Program-made: the position numbers and the translations under genes | The notes under the pieces: model-generated | What the model saw: the letters and a program-made list of their open reading frames with translations, nothing else | Databases searched by the model: none | What the model was told of the DNA's origin: nothing | NCBI RefSeq assembly: GCF_013372265.1 | Contig: NZ_CP054051.1 | Coordinates: forward strand, 2,194,596-2,258,595 | Source: Aliarcobacter cibarius | Lineage (GTDB): Bacteria; Campylobacterota; Campylobacteria; Campylobacterales; Arcobacteraceae | Length of the DNA stretch: 64,000 nucleotides | Direction: 5' to 3' | Shown: in pieces, positions 34,209 through 43,998 of the stretch | Layout of the letters: each line of letters opens with the position of its first letter | Position numbering within the stretch: the stretch's first letter is position 1

Positions 34209-34963
34209 TGAAAAACTTAATAATTTTATTTCTATTAATTATTCACTCTAATGCTAATGAGAGTTTAATTGCACAAAAACAAAATACTTTATATGTTCAT
34301 AACCTAATAGAAATTGAAGAAAAAATAGCTCAAAATTTTGAAAAATATCTTTTAGATAAATTGCAAATTCCTACTATTAACAATTTAATAAATGAAAATT
34401 ATCTAGGCATCAATTTTTCAGTTCAAAATAAAATGGGAAGTAACATAGATTTTAGAGATACTAATAATTTACAAATAAAATATGCAATAGCAAAAAATGA
34501 ATTTATAAACTCTGAAGATTATTTAATCTTACTTTATAATAGAGACCTATATAGAGACTATACTACAGTGAATTTTGTCACTACAAGTGATAAAAAAATC
34601 GATTTAACAAAATCTTTTGTTGAATTCAAATTAAAATCACCGGAAGCAATGACTATCTTTAGTATTTTAAAAAATGGTGAAACTATTCTAGAAAATTGTT
34701 CAGCAGGTCTAATAAATAAATATTGTATAAATGATAAAAAATCTATAAGATGGTATAACTCTAGTTCAAACTGGATTGAATACAATATAAAAGAGTTTAA
34801 CAATGGAAATATAACAGTAAGTAGTGAAAATGTTATTGCTTCTGAAATTGAAAAACTAAGACTTTTAAAAATTGGTAGTTACATTTTCATAAAAGATAAA
34901 ACAAAAAATATAAAAATGGCTAATGATACATCAGGTAACTTACAAATATTAAAGGTGGACTAA
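34205..34963 (+). CDS. exported protein with the shared pilus-cluster N-terminal module, 2
   Basis: 252 residues. A Sec signal (KNLIILFLLIIHSNA) precedes a weaker copy of the shared module (LIEIEEKIAQNFEKYLLD, QIP, NYLGINF). Two Cys in LENCSAGLINKYC are followed by SIRWYNSSSNWIEYN, a Trp-rich stretch also seen in the larger paralogs (GVLHWYDSNG and ISWYEYF). Function unknown. The next gene follows with no gap and no normal start codon. Confidence 0.55.
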   Translation: MMKNLIILFLLIIHSNANESLIAQKQNTLYVHNLIEIEEKIAQNFEKYLLDKLQIPTINNLINENYLGINFSVQNKMGSNIDFRDTNNLQIKYAIAKNEFINSEDYLILLYNRDLYRDYTTVNFVTTSDKKIDLTKSFVEFKLKSPEAMTIFSILKNGETILENCSAGLINKYCINDKKSIRWYNSSSNWIEYNIKEFNNGNITVSSENVIASEIEKLRLLKIGSYIFIKDKTKNIKMANDTSGNLQILKVD

Positions 34964-37900
34964 ATCAAAACAATAATTTTAATACTACTTTTTGTTAATT
35001 TTGCTTTTTCAAATAATCAAAATATATCATTAATGAATGACATAAAAAGTGTAATTCAGAAAGAAGAATATATATCTTTAGCTATAAATAAATACATTTT
35101 ACAAAATGGAAAGATTCCTAAGAAAAATGACAATACATTGGATTGGGATAAACTTTTAACTACAGATTATTTAGGTACAAACTTTAATAAATATAATCCT
35201 TTAACAAAACAAAGTATAAAAGTTATTTTTGATGTAAATAATAATACATTTATAAAAGGTGTATTCGAAAGTGAAAGTTCTTATACTTCCGAACTAAACT
35301 ATTTATACAATTTTTACATAAATAAAATCTTTAGGGTAAATACAATTCCTCCTAAAGACAATACAAAATCCGAGCTAGCTAAAGGTTCACAAGTTTTGTA
35401 TAACAAAATACAAAAAGATATAGTAAATGTAATAAATGAAAATAAATATAAAATATTCTTACCAACTCAAAATTGTGAAGTGGGTAACCATTACTACGAA
35501 CTAAAAAATGAAAGTTTAATATATAAATTTTGTAAAACTTCAAATACTTCTATAGAGGTTTATCAAACATCCCCTGTTTATTTAGAAAGTTTAGATGACT
35601 TAAAATATGTAAAAGTAGAAATAGGTGAAAAAGCATATGTAAAAGATGGTATATCTTGGTATGAGTATTTTTATGAAGGAAATGGTTCGTGGATACCAGT
35701 TGGAACAGGAAGGACTACTGGACAAATTAATGATGAAATCAGTATTGAAGATAGAATTTTATCCTATATTCCAGATTCTAAAGATTTAGTTTTAAAACCA
35801 GATGGTGGTTGTATGCTTGCTAATGGAGATATTTTTTGTTGGGGTAAAAATGTTTATAAAAAAGCAGGAATTGAAAATTATGGACAACTAGATACTACTT
35901 TAAAAGCTAATTATGTAAACACTCCTGTAATGTTAAAAGTTCAAAATGAGAATATTAAAACAAAAACTACTACTTTAGATTTGATAGGTAAGAAGTGGTA
36001 TAACAATCCATATAGAGTAAAATTTGAGAAAATGGCAATGAATAGTAAATTTGTTTGTGGAATTTCTCCAATATTTGACTATTATGAATTAGGTATTCGA
36101 TATAAAAAGGGGGGTGATCTATATTGTAATGGATATATCCATTCTGATGATTTTTTTACTGAAACAACAGGACAAACACAAACTTCGATTTTAACAAAAA
36201 GTAAGGCTGTATCAATCGGAAAGGAAAATGGTATTTTTAACCAAAATTCACTTTATCTTAAAGATATAGCAATGGTTGAAGGAACTTTATCTCTTCTAAC
36301 AGATACTGGGATAATTTATACAGTTGGCTCTAATGATAAAGGCGCTTTAGGAATAGATAATCAATCTGGATTAAATATTTATACTTTTCAACCACAAAAA
36401 GTAAATCCTGATGGAGTAATTTTTAAAAAAATATATGCTCTTCGAGATATAAAAAGTTTTGGAGCATTAGACACAAACAACTATTTCTGGATTTGGGGGG
36501 AGAGACCTAGTGGAGAAATCTACTATAAACCTAGAATATTATCAAACTCAAAAAGATTTGATCAAAATGGAATATTTGTTAATAGTAAAGAGTTTGTATT
36601 AAAAGGTTTAGATAATAAATATTATAGAACTTATCTAGACACAATAAAAGAATTAAATGTTGAAGAAGGAGCATTAAGTGTCTCTGTATACGATTTTAAT
36701 GGTACAGAAGAGTTACTCTATGTAGATAAGAATATGCAACTTAAAGGCTCTTCAGATTTTATAAACTGCAGAGATAAAGATTTTAATACATGCTTATCTA
36801 GTGAAGATAATATTTTATTTAAAGATTCTTTTGATGTACTAAATAACTTAACAAACAGTGTAAATAATACACTTTATGCAAATTTTTCAAACATTTCTAT
36901 TTTTGAATCTAATGTAAATAAAAATATTGTTGATTATGGAACGGATTATGTAGAAAATTTTGAAAATAATTCTACAGCAGGCTGGAATGTAAATTATATC
37001 GTTGATGGAGGAACTGCCGCATCAAAATTCTTAGGACGCCTAGGAAAAGAGATAATAAATACGGATACAGGAAGTCAAGCTGTATTTAAAACTATAGATT
37101 TAGGTACTTCATGGGCAAATCAAAATGTAAAAATTACATTTGATATGTATGAAATAGGTTCATGGGATGCTAATAACTATTGGGCGGACTATCTAAATGG
37201 TAAAAGCGAATCATTTTATGTATATATAAATGATTTAAATGTTTCAAGAGATATTTATTCTTCAGATCCAAATTTTGATACAAAAGGTGGAGTTGATTTA
37301 GATGTTGTTACAAGTTCATATACTCAATACGCCCAAAAACACGAATACTCTTTTACAACAACTTTAGATTCCGGGGGAAAAGTAAAATTAGGATTTGGAG
37401 CTATTCTAGGCGAAAAGTATGATAATGAATCTTTTGGTATAGACAATATAAGAATTTCTAGAAAAATAGATAATGTGAATTTTACAAATGGAGTATATTA
37501 TGAAAACTTTGAAGATGGAAACCATGATTATTGGATAGTTCCAAGAGGTCCTGTACCTTTTGCAGAAAGAGATTTTCCATATTTTGCAAATTATCCAATT
37601 TATACAGGACATAATGAATCCACAAAATTTTTGGGAAGATTTAATAGACAAAGTTCGGGTGGAGATATTTATAATGGAAATAGCGATGGAACACAAGAAG
37701 TTTATAAAATTTTTAGTTTTGGATCAGAAAATGCAAATAAAGAAGTAAAAATTGATTATGACTTCTACAGAATAGATATTTGGAGAGATGTTTTAGGCTA
37801 TACAACAGATGAATTTTATACATTTATTAATGGAACTAGATATACAACATATAGATATTCAGCTTTAGATATAGGAGACATTTTTACTTTTAATATTCCA

Positions 37901-38368
37901 AATACTGGTGGAACACTTGATAATAAACATTCATTTACAAAAAATGCTTATTTGGACTCTTATGGTAATATTAAATTAGGATTTGGGGCCTATATCAAAG
38001 ATAACTACATAAATCAACTTTCTTGGGGTATAGATAATGTTAAATTTACATTAACTGGAAATAAAAATCCATCGTCTATTACACCAATTTCTAGTTCAAG
38101 CGTAAAATTGCCATATATTTGCGCAATGACGGGGATTGGTAGCGCTTCACAAATGTACTGTTGGGGAAATGTTGGAAGAAGTATTCCAATTTTAAGTACT
38201 TCTTTGTATGATGTTGGTAAAATAAATACTATAAATAAGTTATTTATTACTCAGGAAAGTGAAAAAACAAAACAAATGGCGTTTGATAACTTCAATAATT
38301 CTGGTAGTTTATTTTTAAAATACCCTACATATATTGGTGGGTTTGATTATCCATTTTATTTTAAATAA
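34964..38368 (+). CDS. giant exported protein: shared module, RCC1-like propeller, two jelly-roll domains
   Basis: About 1134 residues if read from 34964, where AAAGGTGGA precedes an ATC codon (possible AUC start) and KTIILILLFVNFAFS makes a Sec signal. The first normal ATG, at 35033, would drop the signal. The shared module follows (DIKSVIQKEEYISLAINKYI, TDYLG, YNPL). RCC1-type blades appear as NGDIFCWGKN, IYTVGSNDKGALGIDN and WIWGE. Two tandem beta-domains follow (YVENFEN and YYENFED starts; FGIDNIRI and WGIDNVKF ends). One last blade (QMYCWGN) and the C-terminal motif KYPTYIGGFDYPFYFK close it. Likely a surface adhesin or tip protein (inferred). Confidence 0.65.
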   Translation: MKTIILILLFVNFAFSNNQNISLMNDIKSVIQKEEYISLAINKYILQNGKIPKKNDNTLDWDKLLTTDYLGTNFNKYNPLTKQSIKVIFDVNNNTFIKGVFESESSYTSELNYLYNFYINKIFRVNTIPPKDNTKSELAKGSQVLYNKIQKDIVNVINENKYKIFLPTQNCEVGNHYYELKNESLIYKFCKTSNTSIEVYQTSPVYLESLDDLKYVKVEIGEKAYVKDGISWYEYFYEGNGSWIPVGTGRTTGQINDEISIEDRILSYIPDSKDLVLKPDGGCMLANGDIFCWGKNVYKKAGIENYGQLDTTLKANYVNTPVMLKVQNENIKTKTTTLDLIGKKWYNNPYRVKFEKMAMNSKFVCGISPIFDYYELGIRYKKGGDLYCNGYIHSDDFFTETTGQTQTSILTKSKAVSIGKENGIFNQNSLYLKDIAMVEGTLSLLTDTGIIYTVGSNDKGALGIDNQSGLNIYTFQPQKVNPDGVIFKKIYALRDIKSFGALDTNNYFWIWGERPSGEIYYKPRILSNSKRFDQNGIFVNSKEFVLKGLDNKYYRTYLDTIKELNVEEGALSVSVYDFNGTEELLYVDKNMQLKGSSDFINCRDKDFNTCLSSEDNILFKDSFDVLNNLTNSVNNTLYANFSNISIFESNVNKNIVDYGTDYVENFENNSTAGWNVNYIVDGGTAASKFLGRLGKEIINTDTGSQAVFKTIDLGTSWANQNVKITFDMYEIGSWDANNYWADYLNGKSESFYVYINDLNVSRDIYSSDPNFDTKGGVDLDVVTSSYTQYAQKHEYSFTTTLDSGGKVKLGFGAILGEKYDNESFGIDNIRISRKIDNVNFTNGVYYENFEDGNHDYWIVPRGPVPFAERDFPYFANYPIYTGHNESTKFLGRFNRQSSGGDIYNGNSDGTQEVYKIFSFGSENANKEVKIDYDFYRIDIWRDVLGYTTDEFYTFINGTRYTTYRYSALDIGDIFTFNIPNTGGTLDNKHSFTKNAYLDSYGNIKLGFGAYIKDNYINQLSWGIDNVKFTLTGNKNPSSITPISSSSVKLPYICAMTGIGSASQMYCWGNVGRSIPILSTSLYDVGKINTINKLFITQESEKTKQMAFDNFNNSGSLFLKYPTYIGGFDYPFYFK

Positions 38369-38377
38369 GGAAAAGAT

Positions 38378-40045
38378 TTGAGAAAGATTAAGAGTTTAAT
38401 TGCAATTTCTACATCAATACTGCTACTTTCTGGTTGTAGTTCTAAAAGTTTTCATGAAGATATGATAGAAAACACAAAGAAATCTTTAGATAAAAAAGAT
38501 TACGGCGGTATTAAACAATCATATTCAGACAGTCTTGTAGATGAAGTAAATATCAAAAAAGATTACATTTCTATAATAGATGATAAATCTTTAGCTGATA
38601 TACTAAAAGAGCTAGAACAAATCGATGGAAACTTATATTTTTTAAAAAGTAGTGATATATTAATTCCAAAAAGTAGAATAAAAATATCAAGTTTTGAAGA
38701 TTTAAACAACTATATAAATGCTGTTTTAGATAAAACTCTTACAACAGAACAAAATGGTCAAATAGTATTAGTAAAAGTATTAACTTCTAGTGAAAGAAAA
38801 AAAAGATCTATTAAATCAATTCCTTTCAATTTAGATGGACAAATTAGCGTAGAAGAGCTTATTAGATTAATTACTCTGGAGTCTGGTTATGAAATAAATA
38901 TTGGAAGTTTTATAGAAAATAGAAATGATTTCCAAAATAGTATTGTTCAAATTAGCTCTAGGGATTTGCAAGATGCATTAAATTCTCTAGCTCAGTCAAA
39001 AGATGTTTATGTAGATGTAGATTATGATAAAGAGGCTATAAATATTTCTAGATATAAAGATGTTGTAATTGAATTGAATATTCCTCTTTTAGATATGAGT
39101 TCAACAAGTCAAACATCAAATCAAGAAACAACTGGTGGAGAGAGTAAAATAGAAAATAAATCTCAAATTGTTTTATATGAAGAGCTTGATAAAATGTTAA
39201 AAAATATAATTGCAACAGATAAAATCTCAACTTATCATATAGATAAAGCTAGTGGTCTTATATTTTTAAAATCAACAAAATCTATTGAAAATGCTGTAAG
39301 AACACTTGCAAAAGCTTATGAAGCTAGTTTCTCAAAAGAAGCAATTATAGAATTTGAAAGAATAGAAGTCTTATTAAATAAAAGTAGAGAATTTGGTATT
39401 TTAGGAGCTGATTTTACAAGAATTGGTGATGGAACATCTTGGAATGTAGGACCTCTTTCACCCGAAAGTACTGGAGCTTTAGGATTTGAAACTGTAAATC
39501 CAATTAGAAACCTAAGAATGCTTGCTGATTCAAAAAATGATATAGGTAAAATGTTAAACTATAGTAAAAATATGATTGTTCTTAAAAATAATATTCCTTC
39601 TGTTCAAGCTATAACAGACAATACAGATTATGTTGAAAAGATAGAAACAACAAGAGATGCTGATACAAAAGAAAGAACTTCTGATGTTACTGTAAATACA
39701 TTAAAAGAAGGAACTTCTATTACTGCAATGGCCAAAATATCTAGAGATAAAATATTTTTAAATATAGCACCAACAATTAAAAAATTAATCACTTTTAAAG
39801 AAGTTAGTGTAGATGGAACAACTATTCAACTTCCTCAATACAATGACCAAAGTTATAATGTTTCAAAAGAAGTTAAACTAGGAGAAACATCAATAGTTGG
39901 ATCAATTATTGTTCATGATGATGCAAAAGGATACAAGGGAATAGTTCCTATTGAAAGTTTTGCTATTGGAGGAACAGACTCAAAATCTTATGTAAGAAGA
40001 GAGATTGTTTATGTGATTACTTTAAAAGAAATAAAAGGTTTCTAA
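38378..40045 (+). CDS. secretin lipoprotein of the type IVb pilus/PilN class
   Basis: 555 residues starting at TTG, with AAGGAAAAG upstream. The lipobox is LLLSGC (Cys near 20). The N-terminal part holds STN-like and secretin N-domains (SLADILKELEQI, ISVEELIRLITLESGY). The C-terminal secretin core has VNTLKEGTSITAMAKIS, FLNIAPTIKKL and the amphipathic end VRREIVYVITLKEI. It should form the outer-membrane ring. PilN/BfpB/TcpC-type secretins are lipoproteins like this one. Confidence 0.8.
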   Translation: MRKIKSLIAISTSILLLSGCSSKSFHEDMIENTKKSLDKKDYGGIKQSYSDSLVDEVNIKKDYISIIDDKSLADILKELEQIDGNLYFLKSSDILIPKSRIKISSFEDLNNYINAVLDKTLTTEQNGQIVLVKVLTSSERKKRSIKSIPFNLDGQISVEELIRLITLESGYEINIGSFIENRNDFQNSIVQISSRDLQDALNSLAQSKDVYVDVDYDKEAINISRYKDVVIELNIPLLDMSSTSQTSNQETTGGESKIENKSQIVLYEELDKMLKNIIATDKISTYHIDKASGLIFLKSTKSIENAVRTLAKAYEASFSKEAIIEFERIEVLLNKSREFGILGADFTRIGDGTSWNVGPLSPESTGALGFETVNPIRNLRMLADSKNDIGKMLNYSKNMIVLKNNIPSVQAITDNTDYVEKIETTRDADTKERTSDVTVNTLKEGTSITAMAKISRDKIFLNIAPTIKKLITFKEVSVDGTTIQLPQYNDQSYNVSKEVKLGETSIVGSIIVHDDAKGYKGIVPIESFAIGGTDSKSYVRREIVYVITLKEIKGF

Positions 40046-40048
40046 AAT

Positions 40049-41065
40049 ATGCAACTATTTGCCGATCCATATGAGCAGTTTTTATTAGACTATCTTGTTA
40101 CAAAATTAGAAAATGGTTCTAATACAAGAAGAGCATTAATTCTTTATAGTGAACAAATTAGTAGAGAAACAAAATTTAAAAAAAGGCTTCTTGCTGCTAT
40201 AAAAGATATGGAGATAGGAAAACAAAATCTCGAAGCTATTTTATTTAAACATAAATTTTTAAATAGCTTTCAATTTTCATTAGTTGTAAACAGTACAAGT
40301 ACAATAGATGGTTTAAAACTTGTATTATCTTTTAAAAAAGCAAATTCAAATCTAATAGCTAAAATGGTAAATCCAATATTCGTTCCGTTGATTATTGTTG
40401 TTGGAACATTTTATGGACTTATTTTATATCTAGATATTTTACAATTAGATTTAATTACTCTTAGAAAATTAAATCCGGATGTAGAACAGTTTTTAGGAAT
40501 ACCAAAATATTTTACTTATGATTTCGCATATATTGGATTAGCTATTTCTGTCTTTGTAACTTTATTTATCTTTGTTGGTTATTTATACACAGAAAAATAT
40601 AAGCCAGGTTGGCTTTATAAAGTTTTTAAAACTCAAGCTTATTCTGATGGAAGATTTTTATTTAGAATTTTAAATGGTATGCTTAGTGCTGGTATTTCAT
40701 TCCATAAGACATCTTTAATTTTATCAAAAGATTATTTTAAAGAGGGACTTAGACCATTTTTTAGAGATTTAGCTGTTATGATTAATAAGAATAAAAAACT
40801 TTATGTGATGTTTGAAGCATATAATTTTCCTCCTCTTATTACAGCGGATATAAAATTATCAGAACTTAGCAAAACAAGTTTTTCAGAGGTTACGAAAGCT
40901 TTATATCAAACTTGTGATACTATGTATGAAAAACAAATAGATTATATGGTTTTACAGTGGAAATTTGCATTTTGGATGGTTGCCATGTTGGTTACAGTTA
41001 TTATTGGATCGGATGTTATTAATCTAGTTATTAGTACATTTACATTCAAAACTTTATATCAATAA
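40049..41065 (+). CDS. inner-membrane platform protein (GspF/PilC/TcpE-like)
   Basis: 338 residues with two T2SSF-type halves and membrane helices near residues 110-130 (FVPLIIVVGTFYGLILYL), 165-190 and 305-330. The cytoplasmic parts contain the typical L..ml.aGi pattern (LFRILNGMLSAGISFHKTS). It docks the ATPase and moves pilin subunits. It follows the secretin by 3 bp and precedes the ATPase by 10 bp. Confidence 0.75.
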   Translation: MQLFADPYEQFLLDYLVTKLENGSNTRRALILYSEQISRETKFKKRLLAAIKDMEIGKQNLEAILFKHKFLNSFQFSLVVNSTSTIDGLKLVLSFKKANSNLIAKMVNPIFVPLIIVVGTFYGLILYLDILQLDLITLRKLNPDVEQFLGIPKYFTYDFAYIGLAISVFVTLFIFVGYLYTEKYKPGWLYKVFKTQAYSDGRFLFRILNGMLSAGISFHKTSLILSKDYFKEGLRPFFRDLAVMINKNKKLYVMFEAYNFPPLITADIKLSELSKTSFSEVTKALYQTCDTMYEKQIDYMVLQWKFAFWMVAMLVTVIIGSDVINLVISTFTFKTLYQ

Positions 41066-41075
41066 GAGAACTGAA

Positions 41076-42773
41076 ATGCTAAGTAAATTTTCAGCTAAAT
41101 TAAAAAAACCGGATTTTAAATTTCTAAAAAATAAAAAGAATTTTGAGTTTAACAAAGAATCTTTTCAAAACTTGTTTAAAGATTTTGATTATAAAACATA
41201 TTTTGATAAATATAAAAATAAATTTTATGAAATAATGGGTAATGAATCAGATAACTCAAACCATTTAGCAACAATGATAGAAAATATGATTCAAACAAGA
41301 TACAATTTAAAAGGTGGATTCTCGGATCTAATAGCTAATGAAGCAAAATATGAAAGCTTTGTGAGAAGTTTAGGTTATGAATACTTTGATAGTTATACTG
41401 AATTACTAAAAAAGTATAAAGATACTTCAAGCTTTTTAGATGATAAAAAGCAAGAACTTTGTGCAAATATGTATATTATTACTTTGGAAGATATAAAAAA
41501 TAAAAATAAAGTTCTAGGGATTAGAGACGTTGTTAATCTAGATTTTGATGTTCTTAGTAAGTTTTATTTCACAAAAATCGTAGTTCTTGGAGAAGGTGTT
41601 TTATCTTCTGTTTTTGGAGAAGATAGAGAGATTATATTTAATTCAAATGCTGATACAGAAAATGATGAAGAGATAAATAAATACTTTGATAAAATGATGG
41701 GGCAAGCCATACTTCTTGGAGCATCTGATATTCATATTCAAAAAACAAGTAGGTATGCATCTTTATGGTTTAGAATAGATGGTATAAAAGTAGATATGGG
41801 AACAATGCCTATTACTATTGCTAAAACTCTAAAAAGAAGACTAGTAACAATGGCTGATCAAGAAGATTCAGATTATGAATCAATAAATGGTGTTATAAAC
41901 TACGACTATGCAAAGAAAAATATAAAATTTAGGTTAGGACTTATAAACTCTAAATTGAACTTTTCTCTAGTTATGAGGATGATTGGTGGAAAAGGTGTTG
42001 TTTCACATAATCTTTCAGGTTTAAATTATCCAGAAGAAACTATAAGAATATTAAATAATCTTACAAAATATGCAAATGGTATGATATTAATAACAGGACA
42101 AGTTGGTAGTGGTAAAACCCACTTAATGTATGCACTTCTTCAACAACTTGCAAGACAACAACAATACGTAATTACAATAGAAGACCCTGTTGAGTATGTT
42201 GATGAGTCATTTTTCCAAATCGATTTATCAGAGTTTGCAAGTGCTAGTGAAGAGTTTAAATATGGTTACCCTGAAGCCGTTGTTGATATTCTAAGACAAG
42301 ATTCAAATATTATTCTAATTGGAGAAACCAGAGAACCTCAAACTGCTGCACAGCTTGTAAATGCATCAAATTTAGGTCAGTTAGTATTTTCTACTATGCA
42401 TACAAACTCGGCACCTGCTACAGTCTCAAGAATGACTAGTTCATTAGGAATAAATGAAGGTGATATTATAGATAACCTAAGAGGTATTGTATCTCAAAGA
42501 TTAGTTAGAAAACTTTGTAAATTTTGTAGCGTTCCAGATAATAATGGTGGTTATAAAAAAGTTGGTTGTGATGAGTGTAGCAATACAGGATTTAAAGGAA
42601 GGGTTCCTATTGCAGAGGTTGTAAGATTTAAATTAGGACAAGGTGGTGACTTTGAAAATCCTGCTGAATATATGACTGTGGAAAAAGCTGCAATGGCACA
42701 ATATCATGCTGGATTTATAACACTTGAAGATGCAACTGCAATTATTAGAGGGGAAGAAGTATGGTACGATTAG
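41076..42773 (+). CDS. GspE/PilB-type secretion ATPase
   Basis: 565 residues. ASDIHIQK lies near residue 215 (N2 domain), Walker A GQVGSGKTH near 341, the Asp box ITIEDPVEYVD near 366, Walker B NIILIGETRE near 411 and the His box FSTMHTNS near 437. A tetracysteine zinc motif follows (CKFC near 481, CDEC near 498). The first 200 residues are unlike standard PilB. The zinc motif is usual for assembly ATPases rather than retraction ATPases. It powers pilus assembly or secretion. No second, PilT-like ATPase is in the cluster. Confidence 0.88.
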   Translation: MLSKFSAKLKKPDFKFLKNKKNFEFNKESFQNLFKDFDYKTYFDKYKNKFYEIMGNESDNSNHLATMIENMIQTRYNLKGGFSDLIANEAKYESFVRSLGYEYFDSYTELLKKYKDTSSFLDDKKQELCANMYIITLEDIKNKNKVLGIRDVVNLDFDVLSKFYFTKIVVLGEGVLSSVFGEDREIIFNSNADTENDEEINKYFDKMMGQAILLGASDIHIQKTSRYASLWFRIDGIKVDMGTMPITIAKTLKRRLVTMADQEDSDYESINGVINYDYAKKNIKFRLGLINSKLNFSLVMRMIGGKGVVSHNLSGLNYPEETIRILNNLTKYANGMILITGQVGSGKTHLMYALLQQLARQQQYVITIEDPVEYVDESFFQIDLSEFASASEEFKYGYPEAVVDILRQDSNIILIGETREPQTAAQLVNASNLGQLVFSTMHTNSAPATVSRMTSSLGINEGDIIDNLRGIVSQRLVRKLCKFCSVPDNNGGYKKVGCDECSNTGFKGRVPIAEVVRFKLGQGGDFENPAEYMTVEKAAMAQYHAGFITLEDATAIIRGEEVWYD

Positions 42774-43510
42774 CAATTACTGATTTTACTTCAAAAGAAG
42801 AGAGTGAATATTTTTATGTAAATGAAGAATATGAAACTTCTCAAAATATGTTCACATATTCAGGATTTAAAAAATATAGCGCCTATCTACCAAAAGAAGG
42901 TGATTATAAATTTTATTCTTTAAATTTACTATCAAAAAAGTATTTAGATAAAGACAAGTTTTTAATACATATTGCAGATGAAGAGTTTGTAATTTTATTT
43001 AATCATAAAACAATATATAGTGCTAAAATAAATCCTAATTTTATCACTGATGATATGGTTAAATCTATACTAATTTCAAAACATATTACAATGCTTAGTA
43101 GTGGAGGAGAACTTAATAAATTTTATTATGTAATTAATTCAAAATATCGTGCAGCATTAGAAATAATATTGAAACAAAATATAAAAAATGAACAAAAACA
43201 AGTTATTGCGGAATCTCTTGGAGATATTGAAGATTTAGTTAAGCCATTAAAAGATTTAGATACTCCAAAATCTCACTCTATAAAACTATCTATTTTAGTA
43301 TTTTTATTTGGTGGTAGCTTTTGGCTAAGTGCTTTTGGACTTGATATGATTAAAGAAAAATATCTAAAAATAGAGTCTTTAGATCCTCTAAAACAAGAAC
43401 TTAATTTTGAAGACAAATTTAAAAATAGACAAATGAAAACTTTAAATGATGCACAAGCTGAATATAATAAACTTACTGACTGTATTACATATAAAGAGGC
43501 TATTAAATGA
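42761..43510 (+). CDS. bitopic assembly protein (BfpC/PilO-like by position)
   Basis: 249 residues with a long cytoplasmic N-terminal part (1 to about 175), one membrane helix (LSILVFLFGGSFWLSAFGL) and a short periplasmic tail. This is the topology of BfpC, PilO of thin pili or GspL, which link the ATPase to the periplasmic frame. Overlaps the ATPase gene by 13 bp and the next gene by 4 bp. No clear sequence family was recognised. Confidence 0.5.
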   Translation: MVRLAITDFTSKEESEYFYVNEEYETSQNMFTYSGFKKYSAYLPKEGDYKFYSLNLLSKKYLDKDKFLIHIADEEFVILFNHKTIYSAKINPNFITDDMVKSILISKHITMLSSGGELNKFYYVINSKYRAALEIILKQNIKNEQKQVIAESLGDIEDLVKPLKDLDTPKSHSIKLSILVFLFGGSFWLSAFGLDMIKEKYLKIESLDPLKQELNFEDKFKNRQMKTLNDAQAEYNKLTDCITYKEAIK

Positions 43511-43998
43511 TAAGTATTAGTAATAATTCATTAAAAAAATGGTCAAAATATGTAGTTATATCAATATTTGCATACACTATATTTTTTATGACCTCAACAG
43601 TTATAGAATATTATCAAGCATATAAAGAAAAAGAACATCTTACAAATGAATTACAGATAAAAAGAGATGAAACAACATCTCTAAAACAAAAAATAAACGC
43701 TTTAAAAGAGAAGACTAAACTAATTCAAGAAAGTTACATTAAAGAAGATGAGATAAGAACAAGAGTTAGTGAAATTTTTGATAGAGTTTCATTGATTGAT
43801 TATAAATTAAAACTACTAGATGTAAGAAATCAATGTATAGATAGAAATATTCTTGTTGTTAATCTATCTGCTAATAGTGAAAATGGTTTTAAAGCTGGAG
43901 AAGGAATTTTAAACTATTTGGGAGAAACTATAAGAAGTGAACAAAGCGAAAATTTATATTTTGTAAACTATATCTCAAAACCAAGAGATTTAAAATGA
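43507..43998 (+). CDS. PilN/PilO/GspM-like bitopic protein
   Basis: 163 residues. One membrane helix (YVVISIFAYTIFFMTSTVI), then a coiled coil (EKEHLTNELQIKRDETTSLK and on) and a small alpha-beta domain at the end. This is the layout of PilO/GspM-type alignment proteins. ATGA-type overlaps with both neighbours. Confidence 0.5.
   Translation: MISISNNSLKKWSKYVVISIFAYTIFFMTSTVIEYYQAYKEKEHLTNELQIKRDETTSLKQKINALKEKTKLIQESYIKEDEIRTRVSEIFDRVSLIDYKLKLLDVRNQCIDRNILVVNLSANSENGFKAGEGILNYLGETIRSEQSENLYFVNYISKPRDLK

Noticed and set aside
37406-37748. Short frames on both strands inside the giant exported protein
   Set aside because: They lie over the conserved jelly-roll repeats of the main frame; low-complexity Ile/Cys/Lys composition.
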